A stretch of DNA of 19,405 nucleotides from an uncultured Bacteroidales bacterium (GTDB lineage: Bacteria > Bacteroidota > Bacteroidia > Bacteroidales > P3), in contig CALCUN010000101.1 in NCBI GenBank assembly GCA_937906975.1, positions 1-19,405 on the forward strand. Direction: 5' to 3'. Both the position numbers and the translations under genes were made by a program. The notes under the pieces are model-generated. The model saw nothing but the letters and a program-made list of their open reading frames with translations. It made no database searches and was not told the DNA's origin. Positions 1-6,585 of the stretch are shown here, one piece after another; the stretch's first letter is position 1, and the number at the start of each line of letters is the position of its first letter.

Positions 1-728
1 CCGCCGTACACTACACGATGGGTGGTATCTGGGTTGACTACAACCTGATGACGACGATCCCGGGTCTGTACGCCATTGGTGAGGCCAACTTCTCGGATCA
101 CGGTGCCAACCGTCTGGGTGCTTCCGCTCTCATGCAGGGCCTCTCCGACGGCTACTTCGTGATTTCCGCCACTCTGCCGACCTACCTGACCACTCAGAAG
201 CCCGGCAGCGTGACCACCGCTGCTCCCGAGTTCAAGGAAGCTGAGGACGCCGTGAAGGCTCGCATCAAGAAGATGATGGACGTGCAGGGCACCAAGAGCC
301 CCGACGAAATCCACCGCGAGCTCGGTAAGCTCGTGTGGGAAGACGTGGGCATGGGCCGCACCAAGGAATCCCTCATGGACGCCATCGAGAAGATTCCCGC
401 CATCCGCGAGGAATTCTGGACCAACGTGAAGGTGGTGGGCAGCGCCGAAGGTGTGAACCAGGAGCTCGAGAAGGCCTGGCGCGTGGCTGCATTCCTCGAC
501 TTTGCCGAGGTGCTCTGCTACGACGCTCTGAACCGCGAGGAATCCTGCGGCGCTCACTTCCGTCTTGAGCACCAGCTGGCCGACGGTGAAGCCAAGCGCG
601 ACGACGAGAACTTCTTCTACGTTGGTTGCTGGGAGTACCAGAACAACGACGAATCTGCTCCCGAGCTCATCAAGGAGCCTCTCCAGTACGAGATTATCAA
701 GGTTCAGCAGCGTAACTATAAGAACTAA
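1..728 (+). CDS. frdA: Fumarate reductase/succinate dehydrogenase flavoprotein subunit, C-terminal part
   Basis: This is the 3' part of the flavoprotein subunit that interconverts fumarate and succinate in the membrane quinone-linked complex; the gene begins before the window. The frame is open from base 3. Visible are the conserved HYTMGG segment, which carries an active-site histidine in the family, then [20 protein letters not shown], the typical FAD-domain end near the capping/helical domain. The C-terminal helical part follows, ending in a Lys/Asn-rich tail. Codon use is strongly biased to GC-ending codons, as expected for a highly expressed enzyme of Prevotella/Bacteroides. The iron-sulfur subunit starts 23 bases downstream, so the two are surely cotranscribed, in the order known for Bacteroides frdCAB. 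Direction in the cell (fumarate respiration is usual in these anaerobes) is inferred from the taxon, and sdhA would be an equally valid name. Confidence 0.93.
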   Translation, partial: AVHYTMGGIWVDYNLMTTIPGLYAIGEANFSDHGANRLGASALMQGLSDGYFVISATLPTYLTTQKPGSVTTAAPEFKEAEDAVKARIKKMMDVQGTKSPDEIHRELGKLVWEDVGMGRTKESLMDAIEKIPAIREEFWTNVKVVGSAEGVNQELEKAWRVAAFLDFAEVLCYDALNREESCGAHFRLEHQLADGEAKRDDENFFYVGCWEYQNNDESAPELIKEPLQYEIIKVQQRNYKN

Positions 729-751
729 TCCCCTTAATCCGAAAGATTATT

Positions 752-1510
752 ATGGCAAAGAATATATCAGTAACTGTAAAGTTTTGGAAGCAGAATGGTC
801 CCAAGGATAAGGGTCATTTTGAGAAGCACGAGATGAAGAACGTGCCCGACGATACTTCATTCCTCGAGATGCTCGACATGATGAACGAGGAACTCATTGC
901 CGCTGGCAACGAACCCTTCGTATTCGATCATGACTGCCGTGAGGGTATCTGCGGCATGTGCTCACTCTATATCAACGGTACACCTCATGGTAAGACCGAG
1001 CGTGGTGCTACAACTTGTCAGCTCTACATGCGTAAGTTCAACGATGGCGACACCATCACTGTTGAACCATGGCGTTCAGCTGCATTCCCTGTAATCAAGG
1101 ACTGTATGGTAGACCGTATGGCATTCGAGAAGATCATGCAGGCAGGTGGTTACACCAGCATCCGTACAGGTCAGGCTCAGGACGCTAACGCTATCCTCAT
1201 CTCTAAGGACAATGCCGACGAGGCAATGGATTGCGCAAGCTGTATCGGTTGTGGTGCTTGTGTTGCTGCATGTAAGAACGGTTCTGCAATGCTCTTCGTT
1301 TCTTCAAAGGTAAGCCAGTTTGCTCTCCTTCCCCAGGGTCAGGTAGAGGCAGCTCGCCGTGCTAAGGCAATGGTTGCCAAGATGGACGAGTTGGGCTTCG
1401 GTAACTGTACCAACACCCGTGCTTGTGAGGCAGTATGTCCCAAGTGTGAGACCATCTCTAACATCGCACGTCTGAACCGTGAGTTCATCAAGGCAAAGCT
1501 TGCTGACTAA
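752..1510 (+). CDS. frdB: Fumarate reductase/succinate dehydrogenase iron-sulfur subunit
   Basis: A complete 252-residue electron-transfer subunit that passes electrons between the flavoprotein and the membrane cytochrome b/quinone site. A plant-type [2Fe-2S] ferredoxin domain is shown by Cys62, Cys67, Cys70 and Cys89 (CREGICGMC, then TTC). Two further cysteine groups follow: 161-174 (CASCIGCGACVAAC) and 219-232 (CTNTRACEAVCPKC), which match the sites of the [4Fe-4S] and [3Fe-4S] clusters. Length is normal for the Bacteroidetes family. The ATG at 752 follows the flavoprotein stop by 23 bases and is the only sensible start for the conserved N-terminus. An intrinsic terminator lies about 40 bases after the stop, so this is the last gene of the operon. 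Confidence 0.95.
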   Translation: MAKNISVTVKFWKQNGPKDKGHFEKHEMKNVPDDTSFLEMLDMMNEELIAAGNEPFVFDHDCREGICGMCSLYINGTPHGKTERGATTCQLYMRKFNDGDTITVEPWRSAAFPVIKDCMVDRMAFEKIMQAGGYTSIRTGQAQDANAILISKDNADEAMDCASCIGCGACVAACKNGSAMLFVSSKVSQFALLPQGQVEAARRAKAMVAKMDELGFGNCTNTRACEAVCPKCETISNIARLNREFIKAKLAD

Positions 1511-1549
1511 TAACAAGTCTCCTTATATATAATTAAGGATATGTAAATA

Positions 1550-1583
1550 ATCCCGGTGGCATTTGTGTCATCGGGATTTTTAA
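1550..1583 (+). terminator. Intrinsic terminator after frdB
   Basis: A 12-base stem (1550-1561 with 1566-1577, ATCCCGGTGGCA against TGTCATCGGGAT, including G-U pairs) with a TTTG loop is followed directly by a T run at 1577-1581. This closes the frdAB transcript. Confidence 0.85.
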
Positions 1584-1788
1584 TTGTATTATTAGTGTCA
1601 GGTAAATTGGAGTGAAAAGGTTGACTTGATGTGCTTTTGTGTTCAAGTGAGGGGAGTACCTCACTATGTGACGAGTGGATATTATTCCGACGAGCGAAGA
1701 GGGCTTTGGGAATCAGCAGGAAGTAAATTTATCTAACGGCAATAATTTATATTTCTTTGTCTTTTATATGTTGTAGAGAATAAAATAC
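1584..1788. other. Intergenic region without a recognisable gene
   Basis: Nothing coding is convincing between the frdB terminator and the next promoter. The only structure I see is a 7-bp perfect hairpin at 1646-1665 (AGTGAGG pairing with CCTCACT around a 6-base loop). It has no T run after it and is of unknown meaning. Confidence 0.6.
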
Positions 1789-1796
1789 TATCTTTG
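1789..1796 (+). promoter_or_regulatory. Bacteroidetes -7 box (TATCTTTG) of the UDG-like gene
   Basis: TATCTTTG matches the Bacteroidetes sigma-factor -7 consensus TAnnTTTG. A TTG lies 15 bases upstream, closer than the usual spacing, so the -33 element is weak. The box ends only 4 bases before the ATG at 1801, so transcription would begin at or beside the start codon, giving a leaderless or near-leaderless mRNA. Confidence 0.7.
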
Positions 1797-1800
1797 CGCT

Positions 1801-2472
1801 ATGAAAACAAACCAGAATCATTCACTATACCTTAATCAGGAACACATTTCCCGCTCTGCAGATGGTATAGAATATCATCCTCTGCACCCTTTTCTGCCTG
1901 AAGGATGCCGTGTGTTGTTCCTTGGTAGTTTTCCTCCGCAGAGGAAGCGTTGGTGCATGGATTTTTTCTATCCTAACTTTATTAACGACCACTGGCGAAT
2001 CGAGGGACTTATCTTCTTTGGCGACAAGGATTATTTTGTTGACACAGAGGCAAAAACTTTCCGCCTTGATCGTATCATACCATTTCTTGAGCAAAAGGGT
2101 ATAGGATTCTACGATACTGCCACGGCTGTGCGTCGTCTGAAGGACAATGCCTCGGACAAGTTCCTTGAAGTAGTTGAACCTACCGACATTCCCGCTCTGC
2201 TTGGTAGCATCCCGCAATGCCGTGTAATCGTTACCACAGGCGAGAAAGCTACCCAAACTATATGCCACACCCTTGGCATCCCCAATATGCCTTCGGTGGG
2301 CAAATATGAGGCCATTTCAGGAGTGCAGACGACCATATCTGCTGATAGAACATCCACAGAACGAGAAATCTTCCTCTATCGTCTTCCTTCATCTTCTCGT
2401 GCATACCCCATGTCATTGTCCAACAAGGCCGAGGCTTACCGCCAGATGTTTGATTTTTGTGGGGTGGAGTAG
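1801..2472 (+). CDS. Uracil-DNA glycosylase superfamily protein
   Basis: A 223-residue protein with the layout of the uracil-DNA glycosylase superfamily (base-excision repair enzymes that remove damaged or mismatched bases). The N-terminal region gives YHPLHPFLP and then VLFLGSFPP (GSFPP at residues 42-46), corresponding to the water-activating motif A (GxxPG-like). The C-terminal part has RLPSSSRAYP (194-203), which fits the DNA-intercalating LPSSS/LPSTS-type motif B. Related Bacteroidetes proteins are usually annotated simply as uracil-DNA glycosylase family. Which lesion it acts on cannot be told from sequence. The start at 1801 is supported by the -7 box just upstream. It is complete and is the last clear gene of the GC-richer block; the sequence changes character soon after its stop. 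Confidence 0.8.
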   Translation: MKTNQNHSLYLNQEHISRSADGIEYHPLHPFLPEGCRVLFLGSFPPQRKRWCMDFFYPNFINDHWRIEGLIFFGDKDYFVDTEAKTFRLDRIIPFLEQKGIGFYDTATAVRRLKDNASDKFLEVVEPTDIPALLGSIPQCRVIVTTGEKATQTICHTLGIPNMPSVGKYEAISGVQTTISADRTSTEREIFLYRLPSSSRAYPMSLSNKAEAYRQMFDFCGVE

Positions 2473-2540
2473 AAGGGTGAGAACAATTCTCGTTGTCGAA
2501 ATCCTTATTTTTGTCATATATATATCTATTGCTGTTCTTT
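2473..2540. other. Composition break: Prevotella-like block to AT-rich phage-like block
   Basis: Just after the UDG-like stop the sequence passes within about 70 bases from moderate-GC DNA with plus-strand genes to very AT-rich DNA with minus-strand genes. A GTG-started plus frame at 2477-2575 begins with a hydrophobic helix (ILVVEILIFVIYISIAVLY) and then runs into the C-terminal codons of the first phage-like gene. This could be the stump of a membrane-protein gene cut at the join, or chance. The exact join cannot be placed by eye. Confidence 0.5.
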
Positions 2541-2721
2541 ATCCCTCATCTATAGATAGTTTTACATCATCATAATTTTTTTTCTCATACTCATAACCTG
2601 CAAACTTATTCTTAAGAAATCTCTTTTGTTTTGCATCGTCAATTGCATCCAAAATTGTATCGATAATCAAACGAGGATGTTTCACATAAGTTTTAATGTA
2701 ATCCAAAATTGTCATTTTCAT
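2539..2721 (-). CDS. Small hypothetical protein, phage-like cassette (60 aa)
   Basis: A 60-residue protein of unknown function. It is mostly helical by appearance, with a charged middle (DAIDDAKQKRFLKNKF) and an acidic tail (YDDVKLSIDEG). No signal peptide or membrane segment is seen. It lies 12 bases downstream of the 95-aa gene in the same direction. An A-rich leader before the ATG replaces a clear Shine-Dalgarno, as is common in Bacteroidetes and their phages. I do not recognise the family. Same-strand neighbours and tight packing are the main support that it is real. Confidence 0.6.
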   Translation of the reverse strand: MKMTILDYIKTYVKHPRLIIDTILDAIDDAKQKRFLKNKFAGYEYEKKNYDDVKLSIDEG

Positions 2722-2733
2722 AACTATTATTTT

Positions 2734-3021
2734 TTAATGGTTGTTTCTTTGATAAGTTTTAATTTTTTTCTTCAAATCTTTAATATGATTAGATAATCCA
2801 TTAATTACCATACGATTCATAGCAATATGACCTCTTACCCATGTAATTTCTTCATCCAACTTATTAAAGTATTCTTCAGATATTTTATCTTCACTATAAA
2901 GACGGTGAAAATCTAATCTACCAAGTTCTTTAAATCTTTTTCGAAGTTTAGTTTGGTCTTCAATATATTCTTGATATAAACCAACTGCTTCCTTAAGATT
3001 GATCTGATATTCTTTAATCAT
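2734..3021 (-). CDS. Small coiled-coil hypothetical protein, phage-like cassette (95 aa)
   Basis: A 95-residue, highly charged protein with Leu/Ile spacing suggesting one or two long helices (for example NLKEAVGLYQEYIEDQTKLR and ISEEYFNKLDEEI). The end is Lys-rich (HIKDLKKKIKTYQRNN). No catalytic motif, cysteine pair, signal peptide or membrane segment is visible. Start ATG at 3021 is preceded by an A/T-only leader. It sits between the 42-aa and 60-aa genes on the same strand, consistent with one transcript. Function is unknown; a small structural or accessory phage protein is a guess only. Confidence 0.65.
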   Translation of the reverse strand: MIKEYQINLKEAVGLYQEYIEDQTKLRKRFKELGRLDFHRLYSEDKISEEYFNKLDEEITWVRGHIAMNRMVINGLSNHIKDLKKKIKTYQRNNH

Positions 3022-3076
3022 AATTTATTTATTTTTACGATTATAATATAGAATAAATCTTAAAAAATTCAAATAT

Positions 3077-3205
3077 TTATTTGGAAATTGTTATGTTTAT
3101 ATATTTTTCATATTCATTACAAACTTTACTAAAACTATTAGTTTCAAAAACAACTTTACAAGGTACCATACCTGTAACCAAACAAATAACAAAATTTGCT
3201 TTCAT
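3077..3205 (-). CDS. Very small ORF in phage-like cassette (42 aa)
   Basis: A 42-codon frame starts with ATG one base after the stop of the 180-aa gene and reads MKANFVICLVTGMVPCKVVF, then a Ser/Lys/Tyr-rich tail with Cys29, ending in SK. Its start coupled to the upstream stop, the same direction and the A-rich AAGAAAT leader argue that it is translated. It has three cysteines (8, 16, 29) but no recognised fold. I cannot name a function. It could be a small phage protein, or a non-coding gap with a chance ORF. Confidence 0.45.
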   Translation of the reverse strand: MKANFVICLVTGMVPCKVVFETNSFSKVCNEYEKYINITISK

Positions 3206-3206
3206 A

Positions 3207-3749
3207 TTATTTCTTTTTTATAACAAATGCTCTTGATACTTTTTTATCTCCGCTATCCCAAGTATCGTAATATTCACCATTTTTAACAGTAACCATGTGT
3301 CCTCTTACACACAAAATATAAATACCATAAGGATGACTCATTGCAAACTGATTAACTGTAAGTCGTTCTCCTCTCTTTTTATTTTTATATTCCTCGTCAA
3401 TTGAACCTCCATAATATTCAATAACCATATCCATAACTTTACCTTCGTTAGGAAGTTGCTTAAGTTGTTTTGCAAATTTTACAGCTGTATCGAATCCTTC
3501 ATCCCAAGTAATGCCAAATGCCGCGCAATATGCTCTAAATGTACAATCTCTAACATTCTTATTAAGAGGGTTAGGATTATATTTCTTCCAGCGATGATTA
3601 CCGTTCATAAGTTTAATGAACTTCAAACCAAGATCATTAACATATTCAAGCATTGCACTGTAATTAGAATCAAACTCCTTTTTGTCACCATTTTCAAAGT
3701 AAACAGTTATCTTCTTGTCAACAATAAGACACATCGCTTGATTTTCCAT
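3207..3749 (-). CDS. Phage-type papain-like cysteine peptidase candidate (180 aa)
   Basis: A 180-residue protein. The key segments are NVRDCTFRAYCAAFGITWDE (Cys69) and, near the C-terminus, CVRGHMVTVKNGEYYDTWDS (His151, Asp162, Asp165). A Cys at the start of a helix followed by His and then Asp in adjacent strands is the circular order of the papain-like/NlpC fold. From memory, proteins with DCxxRA...GHxVxVxxGxxxDTWDS segments recur as hypotheticals in gut phages. The first 60 residues are an extra beta/helical region with no recognised motif. It leads a tight minus-strand series (180-42-95-60 aa). Its upstream region is cut by the break with infB. Peptidase activity is an inference; it may be an inactive or amidase-type relative. 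Confidence 0.6.
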   Translation of the reverse strand: MENQAMCLIVDKKITVYFENGDKKEFDSNYSAMLEYVNDLGLKFIKLMNGNHRWKKYNPNPLNKNVRDCTFRAYCAAFGITWDEGFDTAVKFAKQLKQLPNEGKVMDMVIEYYGGSIDEEYKNKKRGERLTVNQFAMSHPYGIYILCVRGHMVTVKNGEYYDTWDSGDKKVSRAFVIKKK

Positions 3750-3753
3750 CTTA

Positions 3754-4695
3754 TCATCTACAAGAGAAAAAGAATTGTTTTATTCTCTTTCTTTTCTTCT
3801 TATCCTTTTCTTTGTCTTGTTTTTCCTTGTTGTCTATCTTTCCTTTGCTTGAAGAGGCAACAGGTTGTTGTTTTTTAGGTTTGTTAAATTGAGATAAATC
3901 AACTTTTTCTCCAGTAAGAACCGGTCCTGTAAGTTTCACATACGAGGTTGATATAAATTCTGGAGCAGAGGCAACAGGTTTTTCTTTTTTTACTTCCTCT
4001 TGTTTTACCTCAACTGCAGGTTTTTCAACCTTTTGCTTTTCTGGTTTAGGAGTTTGCTTTACTGCAACTTCCTCTTTCTTATCTTTTGGTTTCTTATCCT
4101 TTTTCTCTTTTTTCTTTTTAGCAGGTTTTGTTTTTTGGTTTAAAGATTTCAAATCAATCTTTCCAAGAATATTCAACCCACCTATTGTTGTAGTGTCTGA
4201 TTCTACTTCAACAACTTCCTCAACCTTTTCTTCTACCTCTACTTCTACTTTTTCTTCAACCTTTTCCTCTACTTTTTCTTCCTTTTCTTTTTGTTCTACA
4301 ACCTCTTCTTTGTCAGCATTTTTTTGTTGAGGCATAACTTCTTCTTTTGGTTTTTCGATTTCGTTTCCTAATGTTACATCTCTTATAACTATTTCATTAG
4401 GAAGTTCCACCTCAACCCTTTCTTCTTTTTCTTTTTTAACAACCTCAGTAGCCTCCAACACTATTTCAACAGGTTTTACGCTCTTTTTAGTTGTTTTACT
4501 TGCCTCTTTTTGTTTCTTTTCTGAAACAAAAGCCTTTGACAACAAGTTATACATGTCCTCATCTATCTTTGTATTAGGACTTGGGTCTATTTTTTTTCCT
4601 TTTTTCGCCAAATACTCAACTATTGTATGTATCCCTACATTCAACTCTTTGGCAACCTTATTCAATCTTATAACCTTATTATTCTCTGCTGACAT
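3754..4695 (-). CDS. infB: Translation initiation factor IF2, N-terminal part, truncated by the junction
   Basis: Residues 1-60 are an IF2 N-terminal domain (MSAENNKVIRLNKVAKELNV, then a Leu/Ala helical pattern with KKGKKIDPSPNTKIDEDMYN), which helps recruit IF2 to the 30S subunit. Residues about 60-305 are the long, Lys/Glu/Val-rich linker typical of Bacteroidetes IF2, including EKVEEKVEEK-type repeats. The basic KKKRKRIK segment that normally precedes the G domain is present, then the frame ends after seven unrelated residues. Full-length relatives are around 900-1,000 residues, so only about a third is here. It follows nusA by 65 bases in the conserved order rimP-nusA-infB. This is not a functional gene as drawn; a chimeric join is more likely than a natural mutation. 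Confidence 0.88.
   Translation of the reverse strand: MSAENNKVIRLNKVAKELNVGIHTIVEYLAKKGKKIDPSPNTKIDEDMYNLLSKAFVSEKKQKEASKTTKKSVKPVEIVLEATEVVKKEKEERVEVELPNEIVIRDVTLGNEIEKPKEEVMPQQKNADKEEVVEQKEKEEKVEEKVEEKVEVEVEEKVEEVVEVESDTTTIGGLNILGKIDLKSLNQKTKPAKKKKEKKDKKPKDKKEEVAVKQTPKPEKQKVEKPAVEVKQEEVKKEKPVASAPEFISTSYVKLTGPVLTGEKVDLSQFNKPKKQQPVASSSKGKIDNKEKQDKEKDKKKRKRIKQFFFSCR
3755..3778. other. Break that truncates infB against the phage-like block
   Basis: Reading infB on the minus strand, the family-like basic stretch KKKRKRIK runs to about 3778. It is then followed by QFFFSCR and a stop, with none of the remaining IF2 sequence. The next minus-strand gene starts at 3749. So two unrelated sequences are joined within roughly 25 bases. 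Missing are the IF2 GTP-binding and C-terminal domains, which are essential. Confidence 0.8.
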
Positions 4696-4760
4696 ATTTT
4701 TTTATTTCTTTTTCAATAAACTTTGCTATACAGTATCCCAAATTTTTAGTTAGGACTTGT

Positions 4761-5999
4761 TTAGTCTTCAAATTCTGCTTTCAAAATAGAAAGCACGTGT
4801 TGTATTGTTTCTTCTTCTAAATCTGTTCTATCTTCCAATTCTTGAACTGAAAGTTCCAACACACTCTTTGCAGTATCACAACCAATGGATTTCAATTCCT
4901 CTATTATCCATTCGTCTATTTCATCGCTAAATTCGTTCAAATCCACATCTTCATAATCCATATCAGTGTCTCTGTACACCTCTATTTCATATCCTGTAAG
5001 TTTTCCTGCTAATCTGATGTTATATCCACCTTTTCCTATTGCCAAACTAACTTGGTCTGGTTGCATATAAACATCTGCTTTTTTATTCTCTTCATCTATC
5101 GTTACAGATATAACCTTTGCAGGTGATAATGCACGAGTGATGTATAATTCTGCGTTATTTGTGTAGTTGATTACGTCTATATTTTCGTTTCTCAACTCTC
5201 TGATGATGCTATGTATTCTACTACCCTTCACACCAACGCAACTTCCAACAGGATCTATTCTATCATCATAGCTTTCAACAGCAATCTTTGCTCTTTCTCC
5301 TGGTTGGCGAACTGCATCTTTTATCAAAATCAAGCCATCGTATATTTCTGGTACTTCTTGTTCAAACAATCTTTCCAAGAAGATAGGTGAAACTCTCGAA
5401 AGGATAATGCTTGGAATACCGTTTTTCATTTCCACCTTCAACACAATAGCCTTTACAGTATCTCCTTTGCGGAAATAATCTCCTGGTATTTGTTCGCTCT
5501 TTGGTAAAACTACCTCAACGCCTTCTTCATCTAAAAGCAAAACTTCTCTTTTCCAAGCTTGGTAAACCTCACATATTACTATCTCACCTACTTTCTCTTT
5601 ATATTTTGTAAATATGCTTGCTCTCTCATACTCTTGTACCTTTCCAACAAGATTTTGTCTTATTGCAAGAATATCTCTACGACCGAAGTCTTTTAATTTT
5701 ATTTCCTCAGAAAGTTCTTCTCCTATTTCAAAGTCAGGCTCTATCTTTACAGCTTCTGAATATGCCACTTGCGTGCTTTCATCTTCCAATTCCTCATCTG
5801 CTACTATGACTCTATTTCTCCAAATTTCCAAGTCTCCTTTCTCAACATTTACAATAATGTCTATATTCTCGTCAGAACCAAACTTCTTTGTAAGTACGCC
5901 TCTAAACACCTCCTCAACTATTCTCATTAGAGTTTCAGTTTCTATACTTTTAAACTCTTTAAACTCTGAAAATGTATCTACTAAACTTAAATTTTCCAT
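4761..5999 (-). CDS. nusA: Transcription termination/antitermination factor NusA
   Basis: A 412-residue RNA-polymerase-binding factor that modulates pausing, termination and antitermination. An N-terminal polymerase-binding domain (about 1-125) carries the conserved DILAIRQNLVGKVQEYER helix end. An S1 domain follows (about 135-200, GEIVICEVYQAWKREVLLLD onward). Tandem KH domains come next, with the GSCVGVKGSR loop at 252-261 and the second GxxG-type loop AIGKGGYNIRLAG at 320-332. The C-terminus is acidic, with a short helical repeat-like end, and the length is usual for Bacteroidetes, which lack the long E. coli AR repeats. It starts 15 bases after rimP and precedes infB, the classic operon order. 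Confidence 0.96.
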   Translation of the reverse strand: MENLSLVDTFSEFKEFKSIETETLMRIVEEVFRGVLTKKFGSDENIDIIVNVEKGDLEIWRNRVIVADEELEDESTQVAYSEAVKIEPDFEIGEELSEEIKLKDFGRRDILAIRQNLVGKVQEYERASIFTKYKEKVGEIVICEVYQAWKREVLLLDEEGVEVVLPKSEQIPGDYFRKGDTVKAIVLKVEMKNGIPSIILSRVSPIFLERLFEQEVPEIYDGLILIKDAVRQPGERAKIAVESYDDRIDPVGSCVGVKGSRIHSIIRELRNENIDVINYTNNAELYITRALSPAKVISVTIDEENKKADVYMQPDQVSLAIGKGGYNIRLAGKLTGYEIEVYRDTDMDYEDVDLNEFSDEIDEWIIEELKSIGCDTAKSVLELSVQELEDRTDLEEETIQHVLSILKAEFED

Positions 6000-6014
6000 A
6001 GTGAAAACTCTCTT

Positions 6015-6464
6015 TTATTTAAATGATATTACAACTTTTGCTGATTTAATTTCTGTATAATTATATGTTTTTTTATTTTCGCTTTCTGTAGCTTTTTTGC
6101 TTTTCTTTTTCAATTCGATAGTGAAGTTTTCTTCATTTGCCTCTACCAAAACTCCTGTAAAAGAACCCTCTTCATTTTCTACCTGCAAGCTTCTCCCAAT
6201 ATTTTTCACATATTGTCTTTGCATTTTCAAAGGCTCTTCCAATCCAAATGACATAACACTAAGTTCAAAATCCTCACTCTCTCTGTCTAAGCACGCTTCC
6301 AAAGCCTTGCTCAAATCTATACAATCTTGAATCTTTACTCCGTTATCGCCATCTATGAATACTTGAATATTATTGTTTTTAGATACTTTTACATCTACCA
6401 AAAACAATTCACCATCTCCAAGCAATTCTACTGTTTTTTCTTCTATAAATTTCTTATCTTTCAT
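6015..6464 (-). CDS. rimP: Ribosome maturation factor RimP
   Basis: RimP assists 30S ribosomal subunit maturation. The 149-residue form starting MKDKKFIEEKTVELL fits the family, with LFLVDVKVSKNNNIQVFIDG and the conserved DCIDLSKALEACLD in the N-terminal domain. FELSVMSFGLEEPLK (the SSPGLDRPL equivalent, unusually MSFGLEEPL) comes before the C-terminal Sm-like barrel. A frame extension to a GTG at 6527 exists. I prefer the ATG at 6464 because it has AAAGAA just upstream, because homologues begin there, and because the extension overlaps a leader hairpin. It is the first gene of rimP-nusA-infB, driven by the promoter at 6553-6583. Confidence 0.9.
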   Translation of the reverse strand: MKDKKFIEEKTVELLGDGELFLVDVKVSKNNNIQVFIDGDNGVKIQDCIDLSKALEACLDRESEDFELSVMSFGLEEPLKMQRQYVKNIGRSLQVENEEGSFTGVLVEANEENFTIELKKKSKKATESENKKTYNYTEIKSAKVVISFK

Positions 6465-6483
6465 TTCTTTAATATACAAAAAT

Positions 6484-6507
6484 AGGGAACATAGTCCCCT
6501 CTTCCCT
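6484..6507 (-). promoter_or_regulatory. Terminator-like hairpin with alternative pairing in the rimP-nusA-infB leader
   Basis: In the transcript, AGGGGAC (6500-6494) pairs with GTTCCCT (6490-6484) across a 3-base loop, with one G-U pair, followed by ATTTTTGT. This is an intrinsic-terminator shape 20 bases before the rimP start. The same 3' arm can instead pair with AGGGAA at 6507-6502. Two mutually exclusive hairpins sharing one arm would suit attenuation. The role is inferred. Confidence 0.4.
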
Positions 6508-6552
6508 CTTTTCAGCCTTTCACTCACAAAATCTCACCCCTCAATTCGTCTG

Positions 6553-6583
6553 CAAAGATACGTACTTTTATTTTATTGACAAA
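6553..6583 (-). promoter_or_regulatory. Bacteroidetes promoter of rimP-nusA-infB
   Basis: On the minus strand, TTTG (6583-6580), a 19-base spacer and TATCTTTG (6560-6553) match the Bacteroidetes -33/-7 promoter closely. The predicted start is near 6547, giving a leader of about 80 bases before rimP. The -33 element sits just 3 bases after the stop of the upstream lipoprotein gene. Confidence 0.8.
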
Positions 6584-6585
6584 AT

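Noticed and set aside
1646..1665. 7-bp hairpin as a second terminator or regulatory RNA before the UDG-like gene
   Set aside because: No T run follows and no transcript start lies before it after the frdB terminator; too weak to call.
1825..2268. 147-residue open frame on the minus strand within the UDG-like gene
   Set aside because: Lies opposite a well-supported gene with clear motifs; no family features, and its sequence follows from the codons on the other strand.
3456..3878. 140-residue plus-strand frame spanning the infB break
   Set aside because: It crosses the join and is antisense to two supported genes; its hydrophobic composition comes from the reverse complement of Lys/Glu codons.
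6465..6527. N-terminal extension of RimP from GTG at 6527
   Set aside because: Not seen in the family, overlaps the leader hairpins, and the ATG at 6464 has a better ribosome site.
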